Of a stretch of DNA of 64,000 nucleotides, positions 1 to 7,714 are shown in pieces. The position numbers and the translations under genes were made by a program. This DNA is from Litorimonas taeanensis (GTDB taxonomy: Bacteria; Pseudomonadota; Alphaproteobacteria; Caulobacterales; Maricaulaceae), in NCBI RefSeq assembly GCF_003634015.1, contig NZ_RBII01000002.1, forward strand, positions 1,018,004-1,082,003. The letters are read 5' to 3'. The notes below the pieces were generated by a model, which did no database searches, was not told the DNA's origin, and saw nothing but the letters and a program-made list of their open reading frames with translations. Position 1 is the stretch's first letter. Every line of letters begins with the position of its first letter.

Positions 1-2
1 CA

Positions 3-224
3 GAGATGCCAGAGGATTTGGGCTATCTTTCAATCACCGAGCGGGAGCGTGAAGTTTTATATCTTGTGGCGCGCGGAAAAACGAATTGGGAGATTGGCGC
101 CATACTAAATATTTCAGAATATTCGGTGAGAGACCACCTTAAAAGTGTGTCAAAAAGAATGGCAACGTCTAATCGTACTCATACTGTGACCACGGCCATC
201 CGAATGGGTCTAATTTTGCCATAA
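3..224 (+). CDS. LuxR-family regulator, C-terminal HTH (5' end outside window)
   Basis: Only the last ~73 codons are in the window and the reading frame is open to the left edge, so this is a partial gene. The visible part is a complete GerE/LuxR-type helix-turn-helix: LTEREREVL-like first helix (here ITEREREVLYLVARG), then GKTNWEIGAIL and ISEYSVRDHL. The GKTxWEI motif and the ending A-x-x-x-GLI(L)P are typical of acyl-homoserine-lactone type LuxR proteins rather than response regulators, so a quorum-sensing-type or LuxR-solo protein is inferred. The ligand-binding domain cannot be checked here. A perfect 18-bp palindrome lies 10 bp after the stop. Confidence 0.8.
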   Translation, partial: EMPEDLGYLSITEREREVLYLVARGKTNWEIGAILNISEYSVRDHLKSVSKRMATSNRTHTVTTAIRMGLILP

Positions 225-234
225 AAATGCCCTT

Positions 235-252
235 CCCCTACATATGTAGGGG
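235..252. promoter_or_regulatory. 18-bp perfect palindrome after LuxR gene
   Basis: CCCCTACATATGTAGGGG is a perfect dyad. It could fold as a 7-bp stem with an ATAT loop (a weak terminator, since only TT follows) or serve as a binding site. LuxR-type proteins bind 18-20 bp palindromes of this size. Which of the two is correct cannot be decided from the sequence. Confidence 0.45.
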
Positions 253-390
253 TTAGAATCTTTGGAATTTCATAGATAAGCATCATGTAGTGGCGCTTTT
301 GATTTCGCACTCATTTGACACCTCAGTGCCCCGAGATGTCTTCAACAAATGGGGGGGCAAGAGGGCCATTACATCCTCTATTTTCAATAG

Positions 391-423
391 AAAAACGCCT
401 CAGCCATTTCTGGCTGAGGCGTT
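391..423 (-). terminator. Rho-independent terminator of fabA-fabB
   Basis: A 13-bp perfect stem (394-406 with 411-423, loop TTTC) is followed on the minus strand by a T run (complement of 391-395). It lies 30 bp after the fabB stop. Confidence 0.85.
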
Positions 424-452
424 GATTTTATTAAGAATATTTGAGTTTATAA

Positions 453-1682
453 TTACACCTTGGCAAAAATAACACTGCCATTTGTTCCGCCAAATCCGAA
501 ACTATTCGACATGGCGGTTTTAAGCTCTGTATCCACACGTTCACGCGCAATATTCAGTGTTGGAATTTCAGAATCCATTTCTGAAATGTTTATGCTTGGG
601 GCGACAAATCCTTCATCCATCATAAGTAACGTATAAATGGCTTCTTGTACGCCCGCTGCGCCGAGGCTGTGCCCGGTAAGGCACTTAGTCGCTGAAATAT
701 AAGGGCCCGTTTCACCGTCTTTACCTTCGACGAAGACACGGTGAATAGCTTTTGTTTCTGCGATGTCGCCAACAGGTGTCGAGGTGGCATGTGGGTTGAT
801 ATAATCAACCGTATCCAAGCCTGCATCCTCAAGCGCCATACGCATGGCGCGCTCTGCGCCCTCGCCATTTGGCGCGACCATATCATAGCCGTCCGAGGTG
901 GCGGCATAACCAATGATTTCAGCGTAAATTTTTGCGCCGCGTGCAACGGCATGGTCATAATCTTCGAGGACAACCATACCTGCGCCGCCTGCAATGACAA
1001 AACCATCTCGTGTAGCATCAAAAGCGCGTGAGGCAGTTTCCGGCGTGTCATTATATTTGCTGCTCATTGCGCCCATGGCGTCAAAAAGAGATGACATGGC
1101 CCATTCTACTTCTTCGCCGCCGCCAGCAAACATAATATCTTGTTTGCCCCATTGAATTTGCTCTGTCGCAGCTCCGATACAATGTAAAGACGTCGTACAG
1201 GCCGAGGTAATGGAATAGTTCACGCCTTTAATTTTAAAGTGCGTCGCTAAGGTCGCCGAGACGGTCGATGACATAGCCTTCGGTACGGCAAAAGGCCCAA
1301 TGCGCTTTGGAGAATTATTCTTCCGTGTAATATCAGCAGCCCGAACAATCTCGATAGCAGATGGGCCGCCAGAACCAGCGATAATGCCCGTTCTGTCGTT
1401 AGAGACTTGGTCCTCAGTTAATCCCGCATCTGAAATAGCTTGATCCATAGCCACAGCGCTCCAGCCCGCAGCATCTGCCATAAAGCGCATAGAGCGTTTA
1501 TGTATATGGTCTTTTGGGTCTAAGTCAGGCCGACCTGAAATCTGGCTGCGAAAGCCAAGTTCTGCCATTTTTTCATCTTTAGAGATGCCGCTTTTGCCTG
1601 CTTTTAAGCTCTCAGAGACGCTGGCTTTGTCATTTCCAATACAAGAGACAATGCCTAAACCTGTAACAACAACGCGGCGCAT
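453..1682 (-). CDS. fabB: 3-oxoacyl-ACP synthase I (KAS I)
   Basis: Condensing enzyme of type II fatty-acid synthesis, elongating acyl-ACP with malonyl-ACP and needed for unsaturated fatty acids. The 409-residue length is normal. The catalytic triad is visible: Cys162 in [10 protein letters not shown], His298 in [11 protein letters not shown] and His338 in [12 protein letters not shown]. The start codon overlaps the fabA stop by one base (TAATG), so the two are translationally coupled, as in the classical fabA-fabB pair of anaerobic unsaturated fatty-acid synthesis. A strong terminator follows the stop. Confidence 0.97.
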   Translation of the reverse strand: MRRVVVTGLGIVSCIGNDKASVSESLKAGKSGISKDEKMAELGFRSQISGRPDLDPKDHIHKRSMRFMADAAGWSAVAMDQAISDAGLTEDQVSNDRTGIIAGSGGPSAIEIVRAADITRKNNSPKRIGPFAVPKAMSSTVSATLATHFKIKGVNYSITSACTTSLHCIGAATEQIQWGKQDIMFAGGGEEVEWAMSSLFDAMGAMSSKYNDTPETASRAFDATRDGFVIAGGAGMVVLEDYDHAVARGAKIYAEIIGYAATSDGYDMVAPNGEGAERAMRMALEDAGLDTVDYINPHATSTPVGDIAETKAIHRVFVEGKDGETGPYISATKCLTGHSLGAAGVQEAIYTLLMMDEGFVAPSINISEMDSEIPTLNIARERVDTELKTAMSNSFGFGGTNGSVIFAKV

Positions 1683-2203
1683 TATGCTTCTCCATTCTCA
1701 GGGATAAATAATCCCACTCTTAGGTCTTTGGCTTTGTAAATAAGCTCATCATCAGAATACATGCGGCCATCCGCAATACCAAGAACGAGCTTGCGACGGA
1801 TGACACGTTTTAGGTCGATTTCGTAACGTACTTTCTTAACGTCAGGGGTGACTTGTCCCGTGAATTTGACTTCGCCAACACCTAGAGCTCGGCCTCGGCC
1901 CGGAGAACCTGTCCAGCCAAGCCAAAAACCTACAAGCTGCCACATAGCGTCTAATCCCAAACAGCCTGGCATGACAGGGTCGCCTTTAAAATGGCATTCA
2001 AAGAACCAAAGGTCCGGGTTTATATCAAGTTCGGCAATCAACTGGCCTTTATCATACTCACCGCCATCTTCACTCATATGAGTAATTCTGTCGAGCATTA
2101 GCATAGGAGGCAAAGGCAATTTTGCATTGCCAGGGCCGAAAAGACTTTTCTCTCCACTGACAATAAGATCGTCATAGTCGTAAGAGGGTTTTATTAGTTT
2201 CAT
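1682..2203 (-). CDS. fabA: 3-hydroxydecanoyl-ACP dehydratase/isomerase
   Basis: Dehydrates 3-hydroxydecanoyl-ACP and isomerises trans-2- to cis-3-decenoyl-ACP, the branch point to unsaturated fatty acids. The 173 residues match the family length. The hot-dog active site is present: His71 in [14 protein letters not shown] and Asp85 in LGLDAMWQ. It is first gene of the fabA-fabB operon and overlaps fabB by one base. About 150 bp separate it from the next minus-strand gene. No FabR-like site was recognised. Confidence 0.97.
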   Translation of the reverse strand: MKLIKPSYDYDDLIVSGEKSLFGPGNAKLPLPPMLMLDRITHMSEDGGEYDKGQLIAELDINPDLWFFECHFKGDPVMPGCLGLDAMWQLVGFWLGWTGSPGRGRALGVGEVKFTGQVTPDVKKVRYEIDLKRVIRRKLVLGIADGRMYSDDELIYKAKDLRVGLFIPENGEA

Positions 2204-2352
2204 GAAGCCATCTCTTATAGTAAATTCTTAAGAGGTCTTGGTAAAGCCTTGGGGTTTAAACTCAACCTTTAAGTCATTCGCGACTCTGCCAAATCGCATC
2301 CTAGATGTATTTTCTCTCAAGAATTTAGTGTTTTGGCGGTAAATATAAAGCG

Positions 2353-2739
2353 CTATAAGAATTTCGGTAAGATAAAGGCAGAAAAGGCGCCTATTGCCCA
2401 GACAATGAAGCCTAGCGCTAGTATGATTCCGCCTAAGGTGCGTAAACGGCTACAGAGCTTTGCTTGCTTAGGGTCTGCGGGGCAGGGCATGTTGCGCGTT
2501 GCGAAGCGAACAACCCAAGCGCAAAGTAGCAAAATAAAAGAGCCGCTGAATACGAGAGGTTTGTGCGCGGAGAGCCAAATGAGTTGTGGCACATTTGTTG
2601 TTAGCGTCGATAATGCGGCCCCCATTCCCAATGTGATCATCACGGCGGGTAGAGTACAGCACACTAATGTCGACAAACTTGTAACAAGAGCAATAGCAGG
2701 GGCTGCTGTTTCACGTGTGGCTAATTTCATTCGGCTCAT
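2353..2739 (-). CDS. MerT-like heavy-metal transport membrane protein
   Basis: A 128-residue membrane protein with about three hydrophobic segments (residues 13-45, 60-80 and 102-125). A vicinal Cys27-Cys28 pair sits inside the first segment, and Cys86 and Cys96 flank a short cytoplasmic-type loop (CPADPKQAKLC). That is the cysteine layout of MerT-type inner-membrane metal importers. It is the last gene of a three-gene minus-strand run behind a MerP-like HMA protein, which supports the pairing. There is no merA or merR nearby, and the local regulator is CsoR-type, so the transported metal is unproven. An alternative start lies three codons downstream (M4). The Shine-Dalgarno is weak for both. 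Confidence 0.65.
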   Translation of the reverse strand: MSRMKLATRETAAPAIALVTSLSTLVCCTLPAVMITLGMGAALSTLTTNVPQLIWLSAHKPLVFSGSFILLLCAWVVRFATRNMPCPADPKQAKLCSRLRTLGGIILALGFIVWAIGAFSAFILPKFL

Positions 2740-2760
2740 GAGAGTCTCAGTATAAAATGA

Positions 2761-3099
2761 TTAGAGGCTTTTGACAGGTTTGCGGGTGATTTCAGTCACG
2801 GAATACCCTGCTTTTTTTACAAGTTTTGTAAGAGTGGCATCATCTAGTGAATGCCCCTCTTTGAAAACAACGGACAGTATTTTGGTGTCCAAATCCACAT
2901 ACGTTGCTGCGACGGCTTTGTTCTTCTTGAATGTTTTATTTAGGGCGATGGAGCAAAAGTCGCACACCAAACCGTTTAAGCCGACTTGGACATCGGCGGT
3001 CTCAACAATGACGGCTGGTGCCATATCTTCTTTGGCATGTACCATAACGGGCGCTGCGAATAACAATGCGCCTGTTAAACATAAAGTTCGTAAAATCAT
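2761..3099 (-). CDS. Periplasmic heavy-metal-associated (HMA, MerP-like) protein
   Basis: A 112-residue protein with a signal peptide (cleavage near residue 22, VHA-KE) and a ferredoxin-like HMA domain (about 32-105). The metal motif is C46-D-F-C49 in place of the usual GMTCxxC. The ATG at 3099 was chosen because an AAGGAG Shine-Dalgarno lies 7 bases upstream and the signal peptide starts there; a longer in-frame reading from 3249 overlaps the upstream gene and has no such signal. The Shine-Dalgarno overlaps the stop of the upstream barrel gene, implying coupled translation. It likely captures a soft metal in the periplasm and passes it to the MerT-like protein. Confidence 0.75.
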   Translation of the reverse strand: MILRTLCLTGALLFAAPVMVHAKEDMAPAVIVETADVQVGLNGLVCDFCSIALNKTFKKNKAVAATYVDLDTKILSVVFKEGHSLDDATLTKLVKKAGYSVTEITRKPVKSL

Positions 3100-3109
3100 G
3101 ACTGTCTCC

Positions 3110-3766
3110 TTAAAAACGGTGAATATAATTGATGAGAGGTTCGCCTTTGTCGTCAACACCGAGTTCCAAGAGGCTTGGACCTTTAAAGAGCCGAACAATT
3201 GCTGATGCCCCCGTTTTATCTTGGCTTTCGGGGCGATTATGCGCTTCAATCATCAACCATGTATGAAGGGCCCCCGTATTCGCTATATATGGAGCAATGC
3301 CCAAACGGCCATGATAACTAGAATAGTCGCCATATTGCCCATTATCCCAATATTCAGCGCTAGCAGAAACAAAATATCGACGTGTCTCCCAATCACCAGA
3401 TACACCTAAAAATAATGCTTCATCATCCTTTTGCGCGATTTGTGAGGGTTTTTCATCTTGTACTAAGCCTAAAGCTATTCGCCCATAAATATTAGCCTGA
3501 CTGTCACGTTTGTTCCAGCGCTTCATTAGACGATTGGCTTGCACGCCAGTAAAGAGAAAGTCGCCTTCTCGATCATATCGTAGACGCAGCCCAAGACTGT
3601 GTTGTGTATCAATTGTATAATGTGCGTGAATACTATTTTGGTCAGAATCGTTTTTTACCATTAAGGTCCATGCATCAGGATAAGAAACGGGACGTGCTTG
3701 TGCCGAAAGGGCTGAGGTCAGGCACAAACCGATTCCAATCAGAGGTTTATAGGCGTTAATAGACAT
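3110..3766 (-). CDS. Exported beta-barrel-like protein of the metal module
   Basis: 218 residues with a signal peptide (hydrophobic core IGIGLCLTSAL, cleavage near AQA-RP, residue 24). The rest alternates polar and aromatic/hydrophobic residues in strand-like blocks (LGLRLRYDREG, IYGRIALGLVQD, YFVSASAEYWDNG) and ends in HRF, as outer-membrane or periplasmic beta proteins do. I do not recognise the family. It is first gene of the operon divergent from the CsoR-type regulator. Its ATG lies inside the predicted operator, and the operator's G tract is the only Shine-Dalgarno-like sequence. A role in metal handling at the envelope is inferred only from context. Confidence 0.65.
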   Translation of the reverse strand: MSINAYKPLIGIGLCLTSALSAQARPVSYPDAWTLMVKNDSDQNSIHAHYTIDTQHSLGLRLRYDREGDFLFTGVQANRLMKRWNKRDSQANIYGRIALGLVQDEKPSQIAQKDDEALFLGVSGDWETRRYFVSASAEYWDNGQYGDYSSYHGRLGIAPYIANTGALHTWLMIEAHNRPESQDKTGASAIVRLFKGPSLLELGVDDKGEPLINYIHRF

Positions 3767-3783
3767 ACCCCCCTATGGTATGT
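3763..3783. promoter_or_regulatory. CsoR/RcnR-family operator
   Basis: Seven-base arms ACATACC (3763-3769) and GGTATGT (3777-3783) flank the rest of a C6 tract. This is the A/T-flanked G/C-tract dyad typical of DUF156 repressors. It lies between the divergent barrel-HMA-MerT genes and the CsoR-type gene and covers the start codon of the former. Confidence 0.75.
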
Positions 3784-3824
3784 TATAAAGCAAATATCAA
3801 CTCACAAAATTGTTAGGATGACAG

Positions 3825-4112
3825 ATGGATAAATGCCACAAATCCCGTTCCGAACGCCGTCAAGGCTGTCGTAAGCGGTTAGCCCGCATAGAAGGGCAAG
3901 TCCGTGGTCTGCAAAAAATGATTGATGAGGACCGGTATTGCATTGATATTTTAGTGCAAACTAAAGCGGTTATTTCCGCGATTGCTCGGGTCGAAGGGGA
4001 GCTCTTAAAGGATCATATCGATCATTGCCTAACAGAGGCAATAATGAGCGGTGATGATAACGAAAGAGACGTAAAAGTCGCAGAACTCGTTGATTTACTC
4101 TCAAAACGCTAA
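3825..4112 (+). CDS. CsoR-type metal-sensing transcriptional repressor (DUF156)
   Basis: An all-helical 95-residue DUF156 repressor. Putative ligands are Cys39, His64 and Cys68; the 25- and 4-residue spacings equal those of the Cu(I) sensor CsoR (C-H-C). RcnR would have His at the last position and FrmR would lack it. An additional Cys4-His5 lies near the N-terminus. An AGGA Shine-Dalgarno precedes the ATG. The divergent gene block and the operator at 3763-3783 suggest it represses both sides and lets go on binding a metal, most likely Cu(I). The metal identity is inference. Confidence 0.85.
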   Translation: MDKCHKSRSERRQGCRKRLARIEGQVRGLQKMIDEDRYCIDILVQTKAVISAIARVEGELLKDHIDHCLTEAIMSGDDNERDVKVAELVDLLSKR

Positions 4113-4150
4113 AATCTGGAACTTTTCTCTAAGGCAGGCTTATTTAGATT

Positions 4151-4897
4151 ATGACCCAGAAAGCCGTTCTTTACCGTATGACGAAACCTGTTCATCTTTG
4201 TCCCTTTGGATTGAAATCCAAAGATCTCTTGAGGCGAAAGGGTTTTGGAATTGAGGACCATCATCTGACGACCCGCGCTGAGACAGATGAATATAAAGCT
4301 GAAAATAATGTAGAAACGACACCGCAAATTTTTATCGATGGCAAATGCATCGGAGGATATACGGATTTGAGGCGATATTTTGGTTTGCATGTCCGCACCG
4401 ATGAGGACACGAGCTATCGTCCAATCCTTGCTATATTTTCTGTAGCCGCCTTGATGGCGTTGGCTTTGTTTTTCGGTAATGGGCAACCGATATCCTATAT
4501 AAGGCTGATTGAGCTATTCGTCGCCATTTCTATGTGTGTTTTGGCCGTGCAAAAACTCCAAGATTTACAAAGTTTTTCAACAATGTTCCTAGGATATGAC
4601 GTCTTGGCCAGAAAATATGTACCTTATGCCTTTTTCTATCCCTTTGCTGAAGCTGGCGCTGGGGTATTAATGTTGGCTGGCGGACTGTTCGGCTTAATCG
4701 CCGCGCCTTTTGCTTTCTTCATAGGAGCGATTGGAGCCTGGTCGGTTTTCAAGGCCGTATATATTGAGAAACGAGAATTAAAATGTGCTTGCGCAGGCGG
4801 CAATAGCCAAGTGCCTTTAGGATTCGTATCGCTTTCAGAGAATGTGGCGATGATAGGGATGGCGATTTGGATGGTCGCCAAAGCCTATGTTTATTAG
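4151..4897 (+). CDS. Glutaredoxin-MauE/DoxX fusion membrane protein
   Basis: Residues 4-78 form a glutaredoxin domain with C17-P-F-G at the active site, cis-Pro in TTP (56-58) and the C-terminal GGY motif. Residues 90-247 form a MauE/DoxX-like membrane domain with about four to five transmembrane segments and a conserved C212-A-C214 followed by AGGNSQVPLGFVSLSEN. The fusion suggests thiol-disulfide exchange coupled across the inner membrane. It follows the CsoR-type gene by 38 bp and is probably co-transcribed. Its stop abuts the stop of the convergent HAD gene. A start at M10 is possible. The function in metal or redox stress is inferred from context. Confidence 0.75.
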   Translation: MTQKAVLYRMTKPVHLCPFGLKSKDLLRRKGFGIEDHHLTTRAETDEYKAENNVETTPQIFIDGKCIGGYTDLRRYFGLHVRTDEDTSYRPILAIFSVAALMALALFFGNGQPISYIRLIELFVAISMCVLAVQKLQDLQSFSTMFLGYDVLARKYVPYAFFYPFAEAGAGVLMLAGGLFGLIAAPFAFFIGAIGAWSVFKAVYIEKRELKCACAGGNSQVPLGFVSLSENVAMIGMAIWMVAKAYVY

Positions 4898-5509
4898 TTA
4901 AATAATGCCGAGCTTTGTTAAGGTTGGCAGCACTCCTACCGTCCTGTCAACATGATGCGCGGTGATACCGAGTTTTTGCGCGGCTTCGACATTCATAAGT
5001 GTGTCATCGAAAAAGGTTACATCCGCAGCGAGAACGCCCATGCTTTTCAACGGAATAATATAGCTCTCATCATCTGGCTTGGCGGCAGAAATTTCATGGG
5101 ATGCAAAAGCATAGTCGAATATGTCTGATAAATTAAACATAGCCTTTAAATGTTCCCAATGAAGGGCGTTTGTATTTGAAAGGCAGGCAATGATATATTT
5201 TGATTTTAACGCCGCGAGTGTCTCTAGCGTATTATGAAAGGGTGGGTGAACCCAACTATTCCACATTGATGCAAAGTTTTCGGGGCTTATGTTCATATTG
5301 AAGAGTTCAATCATTTCCTCAAGAAATGTTTCGTCATCACAGGCGCCTATTTCATAAGCATGAAATATTTCAGAGGCGGATAACTTTGCGATGACGGCAT
5401 CCCGTGTAAGCCCGTGGTTTTTAGAAAGGGCATCCAGCCCAACCCATGGTACGACAACGCCGCCAAGATCAAAAAGAAGAACATGTTTGTTCATGCGGGT
5501 TACGGCCAT
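4898..5509 (-). CDS. HAD-superfamily hydrolase (YihX-like)
   Basis: 203 residues. Motif I is FDLGGVVV with nucleophile Asp14 and Gly at the +2 position, as in the DLGNV group of YihX and the epoxide-hydrolase N-domain. Motif II is CLSNTN (Ser111-Asn112), motif III has Lys144, and motif IV is FFDD (Asp168-Asp169). It is probably a sugar-phosphate or other small-molecule phosphatase; the substrate is unknown. As drawn it overlaps the hemF stop by 10 bp. ATG codon 6 (position 5494) would leave a small gap, and neither start has a clear Shine-Dalgarno, so the start is uncertain. It is last gene of trmL-hemF-HAD. Confidence 0.8.
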   Translation of the reverse strand: MAVTRMNKHVLLFDLGGVVVPWVGLDALSKNHGLTRDAVIAKLSASEIFHAYEIGACDDETFLEEMIELFNMNISPENFASMWNSWVHPPFHNTLETLAALKSKYIIACLSNTNALHWEHLKAMFNLSDIFDYAFASHEISAAKPDDESYIIPLKSMGVLAADVTFFDDTLMNVEAAQKLGITAHHVDRTVGVLPTLTKLGII

Positions 5510-6369
5510 TTCACGACGGGCGGCATTGAACTGAGTATTGTTTTCACATTACCGCCAGTTTTAAGGCCGAACGTAGTACCGCGATCCCAGAGTAAATTGA
5601 ATTCAACATATCGGCCGCGGGTAATCAGCTGTTCTTCACGTTCTTCTTCGGTCCAAGGTTCGTGTATGCGCCCACGCACAATGGCAGAGTAGGTTTTTAA
5701 AAAGTGCCGACCCACATCTTGGGTAAACGCGAAATCCTCTTCGAAATTACCACTATTTAGGCGGTCATAGAATATTCCGCCTGTTCCGCGTGGTTCGTCT
5801 CTATGCTTTAAGTAAAAATATTCATCGCACCAATTTTTATAGTGCTCATAGTCAGCGACATTATGTTTGTCACATGCCGCTTTCATTCCCGCATGAAAGG
5901 CTAAAGCGTCTGGAGCGTCTTGATGTCTATCTATAGCCTGTGTTGGCGTTAAGTCGCCGCCGCCGCCAAACCAGTCTTGTGTCGTAACAATATAGCGCGT
6001 GTTCATATGTACAGCGGGAATGCGTGGGTTTCTTTGGTGGGCGATCAGCGATATGCCAGCGGCCCAGAATCGAGGGTCTTTATCCGCGCCCGGCGTTCTT
6101 GCGGCCATTTCAGGGGTGAACTCACCTTTGACAACAGAAATATGGACCCCGCATTTTTCAAACAATCGACCGCGCAGCATTCCGCCCGTACCGCCGCCGC
6201 CATTTTCGACTTTTCTTTGCCAGTCTTCATATTCAAATTTACCGGCTTCACCCGGATAAAGCGCGTCTGGGGCTTCGCGTTCTAGGGCTTCAAATTCTTT
6301 GCAAATTTGATCGCGCAAAGTTCTGAACCAATGCGCTGTTTTGTCTTTTCGAGTATCAAAATCAGTCAT
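5500..6369 (-). CDS. hemF: Oxygen-dependent coproporphyrinogen III oxidase
   Basis: Converts coproporphyrinogen III to protoporphyrinogen IX with O2 in haem synthesis. 289 residues, full length. Family blocks are visible: [51 protein letters not shown] and the C-terminal [22 protein letters not shown]. It starts 9 bp after the trmL stop and overlaps the HAD gene, so the three form one minus-strand operon. It presumably supplies haem for the cytochrome bc1 complex encoded next door, though the operons are divergent. Confidence 0.96.
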   Translation of the reverse strand: [289 protein letters not shown]

Positions 6370-6378
6370 AATAATGCT

Positions 6379-6819
6379 TTAGGGTAAAGCCTTTGTCTGT
6401 CGCAAGGCTTCAAAGAGCGTGATTGCGACGCTGGTTGCAAGATTAAAGGACCGTGCATTAACGGCAATGGGTATAATAACCCGGGCATCAGAAGCGGCAT
6501 GAACTTCATCAGGAACGCCCGCGCTTTCACGGCCAAACAATAATGTATCTTCGTCTTGAAAAACAAAATCAGAAAGCGGCGTAGCCCCTTTCGTTGTGAG
6601 AAGCACAGTGCGCCCTTTAGAGGCGTAGCTTTCCCAAGATGTAATGCGTTGCAATCCACCTGGCGGTTCATAGTCCATAGCCGCGCGGCGAAGGGCTTTT
6701 TCAGATAAAGGAAAGCCGCAAGGTTCTATCACTGATAGAGGGATATCAAACCCTGCGCATAGGCGCATTATCGCGCCCAAATTGGCGGCTATATCAGGTT
6801 GGTAAAGCGTAACATTCAT
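6379..6819 (-). CDS. trmL: tRNA (cytidine(34)-2'-O)-methyltransferase
   Basis: SPOUT-fold methyltransferase modifying the wobble base of tRNA-Leu isoacceptors. Family motifs: YQPDIAANLGAIMR near the N-terminus, LLFGRESAGVP (motif 2) and IPIAVNARSFNLATSVAI (motif 3, the knot). The ATG at 6819 gives 146 residues beginning MNVTLYQPDIA, which matches family starts; an in-frame ATG 16 codons upstream adds a tail with no family resemblance. It is the first gene of the trmL-hemF-HAD operon. Confidence 0.88.
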   Translation of the reverse strand: MNVTLYQPDIAANLGAIMRLCAGFDIPLSVIEPCGFPLSEKALRRAAMDYEPPGGLQRITSWESYASKGRTVLLTTKGATPLSDFVFQDEDTLLFGRESAGVPDEVHAASDARVIIPIAVNARSFNLATSVAITLFEALRQTKALP

Positions 6820-7161
6820 GAGGGACTTATAACGCGGCAACGGCGCGGCACAATCAGGGCCATGCAAATTATATTATCATGCAAATTATATTATAGAGTG
6901 GCCCGACTAGCCTTATGTATCTGTTGAAGATTCTGCGGAGCTGAGGGTATGAGCGGGCTCTTAAGGGTAGGTTTGAAGGCGTTCCTTGGTCAATTTAGTG
7001 ATTATGAGAATTATTTGCAGTGATGAGGGGCGAAATTGTGGAATCCATGACAATAAATCTGTGAATTGCGTCGACTTGCCGCGAATATTCTGTGGCATTA
7101 CTAATTATAAAGGGTTAGACACCGGCCAAACAAAATTATCGACTGAAGGAGTGGACAGACT
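6820..7161. other. 342-bp divergent intergenic region, trmL/petA
   Basis: No credible gene. It holds a perfect 17-bp tandem duplication (6861-6894) nearer trmL, an A/T-rich stretch and the petA Shine-Dalgarno AAGGAG (7146-7151). Divergent promoters must be here, but no textbook -35/-10 pair stands out. Confidence 0.7.
6861..6894. repeat. Perfect 17-bp tandem duplication
   Basis: CATGCAAATTATATTAT occurs twice back to back (6861-6877 and 6878-6894), 42 bp upstream of the trmL start. The TATATTAT core could supply duplicated -10 elements. Confidence 0.9.
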
Positions 7162-7713
7162 ATGTCCGATACGCTCGACACAAACGAACACATTGATGAA
7201 GAAAAGCGCGATTTCATATTTATCGCCACGGGCGCTGTCGCAGCGGCCGGAGCGGCCTCTGTAGCGTGGCCATTGGTGGCGCAAATGGGCAAGGCGGCTG
7301 ACACGCTTGCGGCAGGCTCTATTGAGATCGATTTGACGAAAATCGCAGAAGGCCAACAGCTTAAAACCTTATGGCGCGGCAAACCTGTTTTTGTGCGTCA
7401 TCGTACAGCAAAGGAAATTGCTGAAGCTGAGGCAGTACCTTTGTCTGACTTAAAAGACCCGGCAACAGATGATTCACGTCTTGTGGCTAACCCAGAAGGT
7501 AAAGTTGACCCGAAATATCTCGTAATGGTTGGCGTTTGCACCCATTTTGGTTGCGTACCTGTTGGTGAGGCTGGCGATTTTGATGGTTGGTATTGTCCGT
7601 GCCATGGTTCACATTACGACACATCGGGTCGTATTCGGAAGGGGCCAGCGCCTACAAATATGGCGATTCCCCCTTATGCATTTATTTCCGACACAGTAAT
7701 CAAGGTAGGTTAA
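7162..7713 (+). CDS. petA: Ubiquinol-cytochrome c reductase Rieske iron-sulfur subunit
   Basis: The Rieske subunit of complex III carries electrons from ubiquinol to cytochrome c1. 183 residues with an N-terminal membrane anchor (about 18-42; the RDFIFIATG start resembles a Tat-dependent anchor). Cluster ligands are Cys126 and His128 in CTHFGC and Cys145 and His148 in CPCHGSH, with Cys131 and Cys147 forming the conserved disulfide. An AAGGAG Shine-Dalgarno lies 10 bp before the ATG. It is first gene of petABC, with only one base between its stop and petB. Confidence 0.98.
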   Translation: MSDTLDTNEHIDEEKRDFIFIATGAVAAAGAASVAWPLVAQMGKAADTLAAGSIEIDLTKIAEGQQLKTLWRGKPVFVRHRTAKEIAEAEAVPLSDLKDPATDDSRLVANPEGKVDPKYLVMVGVCTHFGCVPVGEAGDFDGWYCPCHGSHYDTSGRIRKGPAPTNMAIPPYAFISDTVIKVG

Positions 7714-7714
7714 T

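Noticed and set aside
290..472. 60-residue GTG-started reading frame
   Set aside because: It runs through the fabB terminator into the fabB coding end, has no Shine-Dalgarno and an unlikely composition.
2333..2755. 140-residue plus-strand frame
   Set aside because: Antisense to the MerT-like gene, whose cysteine layout and membrane segments are the coherent reading.
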